Source: Whalleya microplaca (taxonomy: Eukaryota > Ascomycota > Sordariomycetes > Xylariales > Xylariaceae). From it: a stretch of 64,000 nt of DNA. Numbering within the stretch: position 1 is the first letter of the stretch; each line of letters begins with the position of its first letter. This document shows, piece by piece, positions 24,088 to 37,139 of the stretch. The stretch lies in the NCBI GenBank assembly GCA_022497155.1, contig MU385745.1, positions 62,001 to 126,000 of the forward strand, read 5' to 3'. The notes under the pieces were generated by a model. The model was given only the letters and a program-made list of their open reading frames with translations. It searched no databases and was not told where the DNA came from. A program made the position numbers and the translations under genes.

Positions 24088-26395
24088 ATGACTTCTCATA
24101 AATCTTCAACAATACCGCCGCACCCTTTACGGCCCCTCACGTCTGACGAGCTAGTCAAGGCTCGAGACATCGCCATCAAAGAGCATGGAGTGGATGGCGC
24201 TGCCCTCTGGTTTCGATCAGCTTCTGTCGACGAGCCAAAGAAGGCCGACCTCGCCAAATATCTGATTGCAGAGCATGAGGGCCGCTCGCCTGAGTCCCCT
24301 CTGCCGAGGCAGGTCCAGCTATTATACGATGTGATCAAAGATGGCAAGTTCCAACTCACAGAGACTGTTGTCGATGTCGGGGCGGGCCTTGTAAAAAGCA
24401 CCAAGACGTTTCCCCCGCACTGCCAGACCAGCGTTGCGCCACAGGAATTCGCCTTATTTCACGATATATGCGTCAACTCGGATTTGTTCAAGGACGCTTT
24501 GAAGGAGTTCACCATACCTGATCATCTCACCATCACAATAGATCCGTGGCCGTATGGCGGCCTCGATCCGGATGAGGACATGCCGCGAACCCTGCAAGGC
24601 ATCGTGTATGCCCGTGATGCAACAAAGAACAACGAGGACTCCAATCACTACGCGTACCCGGTACCTATCATTCCCGTAATGGACGTCGCCACCCGAAAGA
24701 TGGTCAGAATCGATCGTCTAGCGACAGGTGGCGTGGGAGACAGTCTCTATGCCGAAGCACGTACAGACAAACCCAAGAAGCTCTTCGAGCACAACAAGCC
24801 CTCAGAATATGTCCCGGAATTGCTAGACAGGCCCCTTCGCACTGACCTCAAGCCCATCAATGTGACCCAGCCAGAGGGCGCGTCTTTCAAGGTGCATGCT
24901 GACAATTTGGTGGAGTGGCAAAAGTGGCGTTTCCGCTTGGGGTTCACCCCTCGCGAGGGTGCCGTCCTCCACGACTTGTGCTACGAGAACCGTCCCGTGA
25001 TGTATCGCCTGTCCTTCTCTGAGATGACGGTGCCGTACGGTGACCCTCGTCCCACGTTCCAACGTAAGCAGGCCTTTGACTTTGGCGATGGCGGTATCGG
25101 ACGTGCTGCCAACAACCTCAAGTTGGGATGCGACTGTCTGGGCACCATACACTATTTCGACGCCCTGTTGACGGACACCGACGGAAAGCCGAGCGTGGCA
25201 CAGAACGTGGTGTGCTTGCATGAGCAAGACAACGGCATAGGCTGGAAGCACACGAACTTCCGAACCCAACGTGCTGTGGTCACGCGGCTGCGGGAACTGG
25301 TCGTACAGTTCGTCGCCACGCTCGCAAACTACGAATACGTGTTTGCGTTCAAGCTAGACACGGCAGGCGGCATCACAGTGGAGACCCGTGCTACCGGCAT
25401 CGTGAGTGTCGTGGCCATCGACGAGGGCAAGGTCTCGAGCTACGGCAACATCGTGTCGCCCGGCGCGCTGGCGCAGAACCACCAGCACATCTTCGCGGTC
25501 CGCATCGACCCCAGCATCGACTCGTACGCCGACGGCGACACCGCCGTGGTGCTCGAGGAGAGCCACCCCGTGCCGATGAACCCCGAGACGAACCCGTTCG
25601 GCAACGCGTACGAGATCCGGCGTAAGGTCGTCGAGCGCGCCGGGTTCGAGGATGCCGAGCCCAAATTTAACCGCGTCGTGAAGCTGGAGAACTCCCACAA
25701 GAAGAACCCGATCAGCGGCAAGAACGTCGGGTACAAGTTCACGCCCAACGCCACGCAGCTGATGCTGGCCGACGACAACAGCACGCAGGTGGCGCGAGCC
25801 CCGTTCGCGAAGCACCACCTCTGGTTCACGGGGTACCGCGATGGAGAGCTCTGGGCCGCGGGTGAATTCACGAACCAGAGCAAGAAGGAGGAAGGCGGTG
25901 TCAGGGACATGGTCGCCCGAGGAGACTGGTTTGTCGAGGCAGCCAGCGGCGAGGCGAGTGAAAAGGGGCAGAAGAGTAGCCCTGTCGTCTGGAACGTCTT
26001 CGGTCTGACGCACAACCCGAGAGTCGAGGACTGGCCCGTCATGTAAGTATAAGTATAGGGAGCATCCTCAGAGGCTACCGGGGTTGAACTAACGGCTTGA
26101 TAGGCCCGTCGAGATCCATCAGTTCCATATCCGCCCAGCCGACTTCTTCACCAGCAACCCGGCGCTGGACATCCCGGGCAACAAGAACGAGAGCAGTGTG
26201 CTGGTGTCTTGCTGCGACAAGAAGACGTCTAGCAGCAGCGTCCCCGAGGCAGGGTCGTCACAGCAGCAGAACCCTGTTACGCATCTACAAGGCACAGGTC
26301 CCGACATCGATCCTAAGGAGATCACTCAGGATACTAAGGAAAAGAAGCGATTGTCGTCTACCTTGGGAAGCCTCCTTAACTGGAAGAAGGATTAA
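24088..26395 (+). CDS. Copper amine oxidase (primary amine oxidase, TPQ type)
   Basis: Oxidises primary amines to aldehydes with release of ammonia and hydrogen peroxide, letting fungi use amines as nitrogen source. Exons are 24088-26042 and 26104-26395; the join restores 'EDWPVMPVEIHQFHIRPADFF'-type sequence of the family. About 748 residues. All active-site landmarks are visible: 'NYEY' with the TPQ-precursor Tyr at about 415, the catalytic-base Asp in 'AFDFG' (about 331), 'LGCDCLG', copper ligands in 'HQH' (about 465 and 467) and the third His in 'GLTHNPR' (about 642). The last ~60 residues are Ser/Lys-rich and follow the conserved core; there is no C-terminal SKL-type signal. Probably active. 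Paired GATA sites lie upstream. Confidence 0.95.
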
Positions 26396-26812
26396 GCCCT
26401 TTGCCTGATACAGCGACTGGCATACATACTTGAGGAGTACTGACATAACAATTGTTGCGAAACATTTTATCTGCATTCACTTTACACAAGACGGAACGGA
26501 TGAAAAATTAACTTCTTCTGCCTTGAAGTTGTCACTGGGTGTTTGAAAACCGCCAAACTTGGTATTTGATATGGGATATCGCGTCTGCGTTCACTTACAA
26601 GAAACGAAACTGAAGAAGCACATGAGACGTTCATTGAATTAAGTAGAAACACGGCTGCATGTCTCCGGGGAATGGCATTCTAGCATTAAGTAGATGTTTC
26701 TCATGATCTATAAATTATATGATTACAACTGAAAATCGAAAATAGGGGTACTGCCAAAATGAACATATAGGGGGAGGGGAGTCTGGTGTGAGGGAAGTTA
26801 TTCACACGAAGC

Positions 26813-26844
26813 TTACACTTTACACTTTACACTTTACACTTTAC
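26813..26844. repeat. Tandem heptanucleotide repeat (TTACACT)n
   Basis: Four and a half perfect copies of a 7-nt unit in the 3' region of the amine oxidase. Confidence 0.9.
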
Positions 26845-27183
26845 AACCAACTAACAGCCACAACCAATATGAAGACATCTTCATCAAAGTGGACGCAACT
26901 GACTTCGTGTGTCATGACTAATGAGCGTGAGGGTCTGGAAAGGAGGAAGAAAGAGATCTAACCTACTATATTAATACAACTGCGTATTCCCGATGTGGGT
27001 AGTCCCCGTGTAAGCCCTGCAGTCCCCTGCAACCCACTGCGCTAGGCACTTTTACCCTCCTGAAGAAGACTTTCTCTTCAGGGGTCCATTGGTCGCTGAT
27101 AGGCCCTTCTCTCACTACTAACCCAACAGGGTTATAAGTCAGGCGATGTCACAACAGAGATCAATCTAGCATCTCATCCAATC

Positions 27184-27201
27184 TATTATTATTATTATTA
27201 A
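27184..27201. repeat. (ATT)n microsatellite
   Basis: Six trinucleotide units, intergenic. Confidence 0.85.
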
Positions 27202-28105
27202 TCTCATACTAGGTGAAATTGATGTAATTGATCGTCTACGGAGTTTATAGTAAGCCTCATCTTACGGCCACGAACCCTTCGTACTCCCAATACAGATACT
27301 TGATGACATGACAGGCTGATGGTTACCTGTCTCTGTATTATATGCAGACATGCTGTGTGGTGGAGTCGGACAGATAAGCTTATAGTGGAGGTTTGGCATG
27401 CTTACAGGACCTCGATGAGGGGTAAGGAGCCTGATCTATAACATGCAGTCGCAATGCATTCGCAGCAGATACAGTATAGGAGGTAGGTACAGACAGCTTT
27501 CTCTGCGTGGCAGTGGCCATCTAGGATCCCCTTTTAGATAAGATAGGATATGACATTCGAGTCGATTGTAGAGACGATGCTCCGAGGTGCTCGGATTGAA
27601 CTGCTCGGATTTAACAACTGTGATCGACCCACTGGAGCTTGTGACTATCATGACTTTCTGCAGTATAATCCGGTGCTACCCCGCACACACCTAGGTAAAC
27701 CACCCCACTATGTTACTCGGGCAGGTTAGCTTAACGCCGACTGCGCAAAATACACGACATCATTGGTCTCTACATCTATGTACCTACCCGTTATCCATTC
27801 CCAGCCTTTTTTCTTTACATCAATTTTTTTTCTTTCTTCTCTGGAATATCAGCCTGCTGCTTGGTATAGGTCACTGTCTCTTATACTCTCTACCTGCGAA
27901 AAGGTATACCTACCTGTTTATTGCTAGTCATTGTCATGACCGGCGTCCTTGAACGTCCTCTTCGACGGCTCTAGTGCCGATCTCCCAGGCATGAGATCGC
28001 CAATCACCTACCTTATCTTTGTCAGATTTTAGGTGTTTAATATCCTACTCTCATGAGACTATTCTTCCGGAGCTTCTGCATCCAGCATTGGCTTGCCTTT
28101 GTTGG

Positions 28106-28134
28106 CATATACATACATACATACATACATACAT
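28106..28134. repeat. (CATA)n microsatellite
   Basis: About seven tetranucleotide units roughly 140 bp upstream of the MFS start; it may lie in the promoter or 5' UTR. Confidence 0.9.
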
Positions 28135-28269
28135 AAAATACAATACATACAGTTGAGACACTTCATACCTACAGTCCATAGAGTTCGTCCGTATCCCCTC
28201 CACCTCCGCGATTGACTCTCCCGCTGTCTCACCGGTCAAGTCAAAGTCAACCTCCGATTGGCACTGAAG

Positions 28270-30144
28270 ATGGTCCGCGCCGCCACTGTAGCTGCGGCTG
28301 CCTCGTCCTCGATTCGCCCGGGCAGAGAACAGACCCGGTCTGGCTCCATAGGAAGTTTTCGCGCCGGCTCGCCTTTGCCCGCCCTCCCCTCCAGCCGACC
28401 GAAACCCTCGTCTCTACGGCGCTTGTCTACGCAGCACCACTACCACACATTTCCGACGCCACCACCCAAAACAGCTGGCCGAAGACCAGAATCTGACGCT
28501 GGCTCTCCCGATTCGTTCACGCACGACCACCATGGCCCGTCGACGCCCTTGCCTGTCAAGCAGCTGGCTCTCCTGGCCCTCCTATCTCTCTCCGAACAGA
28601 CGGCCCTCAACTCGATATCGCCCTACCTGCCAGAGATGATCGAGTCCTTTCCCGGCGTGACTCATGATCAGGTTGGCTTATACGTCGGCCTGCTGGCTTC
28701 GGCTTTCGCGCTGGCCCAGCTAGCGACGAATCTGCTATGGGGGTGCCTATCGGATATCATTGGTCGGAAGCCGGTCATGCTGATAGGCACATCGCTGTTG
28801 TGCCTTTGTTTTGCCGCCTTTGGGTTCTGCACGAGGTATACTCATGTCGTGCTGGTTCATGTCGCCATGGGACTGCTCAATGGCAACGCGGCTGTGGTCC
28901 CTACCTGCCTAGGGGAGTTGACGGATCGGAGTAACCAGAGTAAAGCGTTCACTTGGCTCCCTGTTGTGTACAGCTTAGGTAGCATCTCCGGACCGGCACT
29001 AGGTGGGCTGCTGGTGGGCAAAATCGCAAAAGACAGCTATCCCTTTCTCGCCCCAAACCTATTGGGTGTCGTCCTTCTAGCCCTAAGCGTAGTCGTGCTA
29101 GGTATATGGTACGAAGAAACACTTGAGGAGCCGTTAGATATCCACAGCTGGCCAGAACGGCTGCCGTGGTGGCTACGCTGGTGTACGACACGACACAAGG
29201 GAGACTCTAAACGCTCCTGCACCTGGCCTGGGGGGAGAGATGTGGACGGCACGGCAGATGAGGGGGAAGATGGTGGAGCTGATGCCAGAGAAGAAAATGG
29301 CCTGCTGACACCACACGAAGAGGACGAAGGCGCAGATGCTGCCAAAGCACCATCTGATCACATAACGTGGCGACAACTCTTGAATCGGACAACGGTTGTA
29401 CTTCTCATCACTCACCTAATATTTCAGCTGTCCAACAGCTCCTTTAATAGTTTATATCCCATATTTGCGTCGGGAAAGACGCCTACGGGTCGGAATTTGC
29501 ATGCAGATGTCATTGGGGTTTCGCTATCTGTCGCCGGAATGTTCACCATACTATTCCAATTATTCCTCTTCAGACCTCTCAAGTCCCATCTTGGCAATGT
29601 CAGGTCATATCGAGGCTCCTTACTTGGGTTTGCAATCACCATGGCATTGATGCCATTCGTCGGGTACGTGGATTCAGACCCTCCATTTGGCGTGGGCGAC
29701 AGCAAGATCTGGCTTTACGTGGAGATCGGTGCTGTCCTCGTTATTAAGAATATCTGCGCTGTGGGTGGATTATCTAGTGTCATGCTACTGGTAAGTTGCT
29801 ACTGAAGCTGTATCTTTGGACAATGTCACTCATTCAATCAGATTACGAACTCAGCGCCAACCCATGCGAGTTTGGGCACACTCAACGGCATCGCTCAGAC
29901 GCTTTCAGCGGCTGGCCGGAGTGTAGGTCCATTCCTTTCTGGCGGGCTGTACACGGTTTCCAACCATGTGCGACCTAAGGGCGAGGCATTGGCATGGGGT
30001 CTGTTTGCGGGAGTTGCACTTCTTGGATGGCTAGGAAGCTATGCTCTGCATGGTGAAGGTCTTGAAAGTACCGATGACGGGTATGAGGAGGAAGAGGAAG
30101 AGCATGATGACCATGATGAACGCTTAACTGATGACCCAGCGTAA
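28270..30144 (+). CDS. MFS transporter, DHA-like with long N-terminus
   Basis: Predicted 12-helix major facilitator. The start is the ATG at 28270; the 12 nt upstream would need a TTG. Exons are 28270-29790 and 29842-30144. A ~90-residue basic, Ser/Pro-rich N-terminus precedes TM1 ('LALLALLSLSEQTALNSISP'). MFS motif A is clear ('GCLSDIIGRKPVM'), and a motif-C-like 'SLGSISGPALGG' follows. An acidic loop of ~80 residues ('EGEDGGADAREENG') splits the two halves, and the C-terminus is an acidic tail ('EEEEEEHDDHDE'). The layout matches fungal relatives of TetA-like/ZIFL-type carriers. The acidic and His-rich tail could bind metals, which is speculation. The substrate is unknown. Confidence 0.85.
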
Positions 30145-33100
30145 TGGCGCAGCTCTCGAGTTTGAGGGTTGAGGAAGTCGATCGGAATTCAAGCATTAAC
30201 CAAGTACATCGCCGTATTGGAGCTTCTATGTTCCATTGTAATAATCGGGCGGAACTTCACGCAATACAGGCGCGAGGGCGTGGCTTGCTATAAGTGAATT
30301 GCCATCATCCTTCCATTCCATCTTGTCACCGCATTGGCTATACTAATTCCACGATCCGACCTAAAGGCCGTTAGCATGATCCAAATTGACGACCTGGTTC
30401 ATGCAAGGATGAATTATGAGTAACGAGCAATGGAAATACCGTAGCGATAATACGAACCGAACACGATCTCCATGATGGTGTCAAAACTCAGAACTTATGT
30501 TTAGCAACCGGCACGGTGCAGTCAAGTTAAAGATCCTGCAAATCCCGAAACAAGCCACATAATAGAGTCTTCTGGGTCATGAATCTTGCTAGGTTCGCTG
30601 CGCCCTACCGCCAGTGTAGTTCATGATCCTTAACGAGATGTCTGTTGGCATCTGCGGAACAGACTCCGTCCCCTGTCTGCCGAATGACAGGGCTGACTCA
30701 CCTGTCAGATGTAGGGAGAGAAATAATGTGACGAATGAATGTCTAGGAGTTGGTCATAAATACCTAATGTGTCATCCATTCTAGCTGGAAGCCTCCTTAC
30801 GTGCTTCGTCTCAAGGGTCCATCCTTGAGGAATTACGTATGCTATGACAATTCTGTAAGCCCAAATCAACTAAAGAGCACAGTGACCGCCAACCGAGACG
30901 GGCCGAAAAACTCATTATATCTTTAGTTGTTCGTGTAGGTTATTTGAGGATGAGGCATGGGTCCGTCTTGAAATATGTCGTCGATCAGGAAGTTGAGCCT
31001 CAAAGCTTAAGCCAATCATATAATAGATGTAGCCCGTCAAAATCCTAGATTTTTATTATTATAGAAGCATCATGTTGTGGTTCCTCATCGTGTTACCCCG
31101 AGATCTTTGCCGTGTCGATATAGATCAAGGTATATATAGAAGCAACACAATGTTATACCTGGTTGACGATAAGTTGCCAAGGCTGGCTCAGTGCTGAAAG
31201 GTCAGATTCTGATCAGCCAAATCGTTTCTAATAATTCGTGTTGAATCTACTGCGTAGTAAGTGAGTCTCCAGTGGTTCTTCAGAACCCCTGTATATAGAT
31301 CTGTAATTTCATAAAGTAACTGATATCAAGCCACGATAAGCAAGGGGAAACATCCCATTTGATTGACCAAATAGATGTAGTCTCCATAATCGGGAAAGGC
31401 GACGCGTTTAAGCTAACCTGTCTGTGCCGTGGAAGTGCTTTAATTAGACGCGAGACAGCTTTGAGATTCTAGATTCCCTGCCATGCCAGGAATATCAGTT
31501 TGCGCTCGAGCTATCATTGGTAGACTTCAGCTTCCCGCAGCAGCCGAATTGCGGCTAAACATGGAGATATCTCGCCGTACTAACCGTTAACGGCCATTAG
31601 CTAGACGCCCCGTTGACGTAGTCTTGTTACCTAAGGAGCTCATATCTGACACCATCAGTATCATCCAACAACGCCTGGTATCAGACGACACACATAGATG
31701 AGTCTACAACACTACCGCGATTGAACTAGAGACTATCAATCGAAGATTATGCAACTTATCGCCACGCCGGACCTCCGCCTTACTAAGAATATCTTATCTA
31801 TCGACATCACAATATCTACCTGCCATCTGTAAGCTCCCAGCCTAGGCGTCAGAATCAACTACTAGTTATAAGCCTTTATAGCCGCGAGAAAAAGTTTAGT
31901 AACTAATAGATGACAAATGCTTCCAAATTTGTCGACTGTACCAAGTACACAGAGGTCAGGAATCTGATTCGTCGCCTAGTTTCAGCCTCAATGATCGACG
32001 AATGACATGCTGCAAGCCGCCCGGAGATAGTTACCAGATAGATCCATATGGATTACATCCATGGATGTTCGACCTTAAAGCCGCGCCCAGTGGTAGCAAA
32101 TTGGCCGAGGGTTACCCCGTCCAATGGTCGCATGATGTAAGGTATAACGCCAGCGGGAGATCGGCTAGATACATGCAGTAGCAGGTGAAGAATTCTGGGC
32201 AGGTTGCTGTCATGCCCCCTGCCACATGGTACCGACTCTCTGGATACAGCAATGCCGTCTCTGCTGACTGTTGACGGGGGAGTGATTGGACAATCAGATT
32301 CATAAAAGCGTCATCTTGGTTTTCTAGAAGACCTGTCCGAACCCTATGTTAATGCTATGGAACTAAAATCTCACTGGCGCCCGGTTGGCTAGGGTAGTAG
32401 TACCGGCCTGGGACGGCATGGCCGATCTCTTCTCCTTGCAGTTACTCTTCTCTCCTTACTATGCTAAGACTTTCGGCGAGGTCTTCTCTGTCCATGAGCA
32501 TGACTTCTTATTCTCATAGGTTGTTGCTTATTCTTTTTGTGCATCTGATTATTCATTCTATCCGTTTCCGAATTATTGATTATATGTATTCTCTCGAAGG
32601 TCATGATACATTATGAGAACAAGAAGGCACCACTGGGTGACTGGTGGCCTTACACAATGACGCGGCTCTTCATATTCCACCGACTAATACGTGACCCCCA
32701 TATACCTGACGTACAGTATCCATTTGTTAACGAGTACCATCCATGCTATAACTAATAGCCCGTACAAGCATGGAATGGCAACGTGAATTCTGCTTCGTTA
32801 TGGCACCATTCAAGCTTGGTCCAAGTATCGTCAGCCTCAGCCACGAGGGTGGATGAACAAGGTCATAAGAATATCTACCTAGCTTTGAGTTCAAATATTG
32901 ATCATATCTTGCTTGAACCTTGCCTCGTATCCCTGTTCAGCCCTACGCGGTAATGACATTCAAATAAGCTCGGTGTCAGACGTGAATAGCTTCATAGCTT
33001 GTCAGTCACGGGGGCCGTCTCCTTAACGCCTCCCATAATACTTCTCGTCGATCATCTCCGGACAGTGTAATCTGTACACCACATTATCGTGATGGTCGTC

Positions 33101-33570
33101 ATCAATTTTCTGAATATAGCTGTCGATATCACATTCTCACTAACGTGGCGGCTCTGATCAGATCATACGGCCTCAGAAACTGGCTTGGCTTCCTCTGTTC
33201 ATTGGATCTTGTGTTATCAAACTGTCACGGTGGCCCCCAACCCATGGACGTTCACTTTCGAAAGGTTTGGTTCTCATAGACGATAACGCTGTTGGGGGCT
33301 GTTGATGGTCGTCAACCTCTTGGAGATATAACATCACCCGACTCCCAGGTCTCAAAAGTTCGATATCCTGCAAATCAAGCTACTTTCTCCAACCTACACG
33401 AATCCTTTCGGTCCTGAAGGTACGAGGCTCCCACTCATTACCTACGAAACAGACAACATGCTAAGCTCTATTTAGGCTATTACTACCATATACGACTCAT
33501 CAGCGCGGCACTTCGAGAGTGAATTTGTCGTTTAAAACTTAAGAACGGTTGCGTAAAAACATCCACCACC
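30145..33570. other. Gene-poor stretch, 3.4 kb
   Basis: The longest gap in the window. It lacks intact genes but includes a coding remnant with in-frame stops at 31636-32274 (separate entry). A and T look frequent throughout, though composition was not computed. Confidence 0.55.
31636..32274 (+). pseudogene. Stop-riddled coding remnant, family unrecognised
   Basis: One plus-strand frame reads as coherent protein for about 210 codons but is interrupted by about six stops and has no credible start. The best-preserved part (31912-32274) includes 'IDPYGLHPWMFDLKAAPSGS', 'GYPVQWSHDVRYNASGRSAR' and 'VAVMPPATWYRLSGY', with a single TAG at 32179 that sits in a CAG-TAG context. CA-to-TA change of that kind is the signature of repeat-induced point mutation (RIP) in ascomycetes, so RIP of a duplicated or mobile sequence is a possible cause. 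I cannot name the parent gene. Confidence 0.5.
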
Positions 33571-34392
33571 ATGTCATCCTCATCGCGGTCGAGCCGATCA
33601 GGTCACAGTAGTAGGAAGGGAAGACAAGTGCGTGGGTTTCAATTTGTAAATTCCTTCTGTGCTGCCCATCCCCTACTACACTCTAGCATGCGCTCCCCCT
33701 TATGGCACATCCACGCACGCCATTCCATATAACCTACCCCGTCACTCTTCAGCGCGGACTACTAACCCAGCCCGCGTCCATCGCAGTCGTCAGTGCAGCA
33801 ACTGATCGAGTCTCTGCGGACGCACCGCGTGAACACGCTGACGGAGCTCTGCCGCATCGAGCGCGTGGCCGCCAGCTGCGAGGACGAGGAGGAGTCCCGC
33901 GCGTTCCAGGAGCCCATGACCTCGGCCTGGGACTACTACGTCAACAGCAACCAGTTCCTGACGGAGCTGCGGGGGCTCACGCGCAACTACCCCATCTCGG
34001 GCGAGATGGTCGAGGCCGCGCACCAGCTCGTGCGCAACGATCCCAACTCCAACCGCAGCTGGAACCTCGCGTGGTTGTGCCTGGTCAAGATACGGGACGA
34101 GTAAGTGTGTTTTGCTATTCTTGTCTACCCGCCCGCCTACACCCTTGGCCATCATACCATCCCCTCTTTTTTCTTCTCAAATAGGTAGGTATGAAGCCTC
34201 ATGCTGATATCGAAACGCAGCGGCTTGATCCCAACCTATGCGCAGTCCGACTCCTGGCGCAGGGAGATGTGGGGCGGGCGCGATCCGACCCAGGAAGAGG
34301 CGGACCAGCTCGCGCAGTGCTTCGAGTGGGAGTGGACGCAGGCCGTGGAGAACATGCTGCGGCACTGGGCCGTCTCGCCTACGTGGTACTGA
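33571..34392 (+). CDS. Hypothetical fungal protein, 180 residues
   Basis: Three exons, 33571-33627, 33787-34100 and 34221-34392, joined at good GT..AG sites, give one continuous frame. The N-terminus is Ser/Arg/Lys-rich ('MSSSSRSSRSGHSSRKGRQ'). The body is mostly helical by appearance, with Trp-rich patches such as 'TSAWDYYVNSNQFL', 'SNRSWNLAWLCLVKIRDE' and 'CFEWEWTQAVENMLRHWA'. No signal peptide, membrane segment or known catalytic motif is seen. The GC-rich exons and matching splice phases argue for a real gene. I do not recognise the family; the basic N-terminus could serve nuclear targeting. Confidence 0.7.
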
Positions 34393-35706
34393 GGTAGCGC
34401 GATACTAGGTCCCATGAATTACGAGATTTAAAATGCATCATCATCATCATCATCATCACACGGCTCTATCAAGATGGTGGTTCGACATGATAGGTACGCT
34501 GGTCCAGGAGACTTTTGGAAAGGGGGGCAAGGGTGTAAAGGAAACGGCGACTGGTTCGATGCTTGGGTGGGTTTATGGATATTACGGTTCCCTCATTTCT
34601 ATGGTATTTTTATACATCTGTCTGCATGGTCTGGGGTTTTTCGTCTGCTTTAGTTCCTTCTCCTCTCTTTGGTTGCATGGTTCATGAGTCCGGGGTCTCT
34701 CGCTGAGCATTTGCGGAGCTTTTTCTCACTTTCCTTCTTGTAGGTATGGATATTCATGTATATATTTTTAGGCCGGGCAGTTCTGGTTAGTCTACCCTCT
34801 TTTGCTACTGATAGATATCTATACCGTTACCGAAGTCATCCAACTTCTTCCTACCTATCGAAACATCTGTCCTAAGCTCTGCCTCATCTTGGTTCATGCA
34901 TGCATAGTTCCTTCGGCCCGTATCCGTTTTTGAATGGTCCATAGAAAGAAGTCTTCTCGATGTCTATCTACCGGGGTCTAGGATATATATATCTATTCTC
35001 GTCTATTAGTGCTCCATCCACGCATAGGCATCCACATTGTCATAACCTTATTGATTATCCCATCTAGGTTCTAGATCATGGCCACATTCAGAATAGGAAG
35101 TCTTCTAGAAGGTCAACACGGCACTGGCTGACGCCAGATGGTGTATAATAGATTCCTTCGTCGACGTGCTCACACCCAATCAGAGTTGAGAGCAACATAG
35201 CACTACATATCCCTGTATAAATCCCTGCTAGCTCAGCCTCCGCCTCGTTTTTCAGCTCAGTGGGGTACATAATCTGGATACATAATCTGGATGGGCACTT
35301 ACTCAGATCGGGACAGCTTTCATGCCTAGCTAACGAACTCATGCAAGAGGGGTGACTAGCAATTCTAAGATCATATGGTTCTTTGCTTCTGTAAGAGGTA
35401 AGCCTACCTAGTGGAGTGTCTATACTGCTGCTGAAAATATCACGAGGTATGTATTCGGTGTAAGGAAATAATCATTATAGATCAGTGATGGTATTCACAC
35501 ATAGCATGTGTCTCTACGGGCGCACAATTCAACCTATCCCATAGGTACACGTCTGACTATAACCGCATGCATACCTATGTCATGCGTGAAATAGGCAGAA
35601 TATCCCGCATGCTACTGTCCTTAGCTTCCTTATGCGCGCTTCCCACATCCTATTCCCGGGTAGGAATCCCACGGTGCTTCACTTCCCCGGGCAGGCAGTC
35701 ATTCAA
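34393..35706. other. Intergenic, 1.3 kb
   Basis: 3' regions of two convergent genes. It contains a (CAT)8 run at 34436-34459 and otherwise no recognised feature. Confidence 0.55.
34436..34459. repeat. (CAT)8 microsatellite
   Basis: Eight perfect CAT units just after the stop of the 33571-34392 gene. It creates a spurious ATG frame beginning with eight His codons. Confidence 0.9.
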
Positions 35707-36763
35707 CTAGGGTCTCTGATCGAGCACACGACAGGCGACCTGAATGCGATACACATCGGCGTCCCAGGTCTCGCCGTCCTTGGCGTCCGTGGCGACCATA
35801 TTGATACAGCCGTGCTCGTCGTCGACGTACCAGGAGATGCCGTTGGCGAACAGCACATTGCGCCGCTGCTTGTGGTTCACCATGAACGGCTTCGTGCGCG
35901 CGAACTGCAGGTGCTGCGTCTTGAAGAAGGAGAGCGCCGTCTCGGTCGCGAGTTCGAGGGAGGAGTATGCGCCGATGACCTAGTGTACGCGCATACGTAT
36001 TTTCAAGATTAGCAAGTACTTACGAGTAGGGAGAGGTAGAGGGAGCAGAGTCGTTCTTGGATACAGATTACGACTGAGGTGAGTTCCATGGAGGAGGAAG
36101 TAAGAGACTTGTATGCGCACTCACCTGGCTGTCATAGCTGCGTACCGTGTGCATAGTTGTACCGTCTTCTGCATAGGTTACCTCGGCCTCTTGGTTCTCG
36201 TACGTCACGACATAGACCCGGGTGACAGGGGGAGAAGTACTGTTAACTCTAGTGCGGACGCGCTCGTATGCGTTTTGAATAGCAGTTCTGACGTCGGCAG
36301 GCCAGCCGTTGAGGTAGGAATCCTTGTCTTGTACTTGCGCCACGGTTGCTTTAGAGTTCTTGGTGTCTATCTCCATGCTATGGGAAAGTTTGGACGATGG
36401 CTTTGGGGTGCACTCCTGGTTCTGCACAGCAAACTCCTGAGGCCGAGTCTGTTGGTGTTCATTGCCATTGTTGACATTACTGGCATTGCTCGAGAGAGGC
36501 TGAGGCGATGGGTTTGAGTGGCTTCCTTCGCTCTTAATAGTAGACTTTGGATTGCGGTTCTCTTGAGGTCTGGCATCCTCATGACGAGGGAAGAAGGTAG
36601 GGGTATTTTGCTGGGATTCTGGGACCGTTGGTCCAAATCCACCACCAAGCGCCGGCTGTTGTCGTGGTGTTGAGTCTCGATGGAACCTTTTGCGCTTCGA
36701 TCGAAATTGGTGCCTGTCTTTACCCCGTACTGGACCGGGCGGCGTGGGGAAGTGGGAAGACAT
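35707..36763 (-). CDS. Hypothetical protein with disordered N-terminus, ~303 residues
   Basis: Two exons on the minus strand, 36763-36125 and 35979-35707, joined in phase at 'SYDSQ|VIGAYSSLELATET'. The first ~140 residues are Pro/Gln/Asn/Ser-rich and look disordered, with a basic patch ('DRHQFRSKRKRFHR') that could be a nuclear signal. The C-terminal ~160 residues look folded and conserved, with 'VTRVYVVTYENQEAEVTYA', 'FARTKPFMVNHKQRRNVLFA' and 'WYVDDEHGCINMVATD'. No catalytic motif was recognised. The length and splice phases support a real gene. The function is unknown. Confidence 0.7.
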
Positions 36764-37139
36764 GATTCGGAAATGTTACCGACACAAATAAGGCTCCAGA
36801 ACGGATAGTCAAATAGCACTTTTAACAGTCGAGCCTATCTCGTCTGTGGTTGTCCAGGTAGTATTGCCGTAGAATTATGTGCGTGGGCGTTACTGTGGAG
36901 GTGGACAGTTTAGCTGTGTGACTCGCGTTATCAGAGGAAGCAGAAGGATAATGAGAGAGCTAAAGCGTCAAAAGAAAACAATGGTTTGCAGAAATATTTT
37001 CAAGAATATATACATAGGTACCTAAGTTCAGTAAGTCAGATGATATACATACCTAAGTGATTATTGTGCCTGCAAATAATGACTCACAATTATATATATC
37101 GATATGTGATATTGATATGGACCAACTAAAAGAACTCAT
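36764..37139. other. Intergenic, 0.4 kb
   Basis: Upstream region of the 36763 gene and 3' region of the NmrA-like gene. Nothing recognised. Confidence 0.55.

Larger units (their letters stand above)
26396..28269. other. Intergenic, 1.9 kb, with simple repeats
   Basis: Contains a heptanucleotide tandem repeat (26813-26844), a TTA run (27184-27201) and a CATA run (28106-28134). No gene supported. Confidence 0.6.

Noticed and set aside
25354..26013. 219-codon antisense frame inside the amine oxidase
   Set aside because: Shadow of a GC-rich exon; the sense frame holds the copper-binding and TPQ motifs.
28258..28269. Upstream extension of the MFS start
   Set aside because: Requires a TTG start; the ATG at 28270 is preferred. 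The same reasoning sets the beta-glucosidase start at 16542 and the permease start at 12772.
34433..34687. 84-codon frame beginning with ATG and eight His codons
   Set aside because: The His run is a (CAT)8 microsatellite in the 3' region of the upstream gene; the rest has no coding character.
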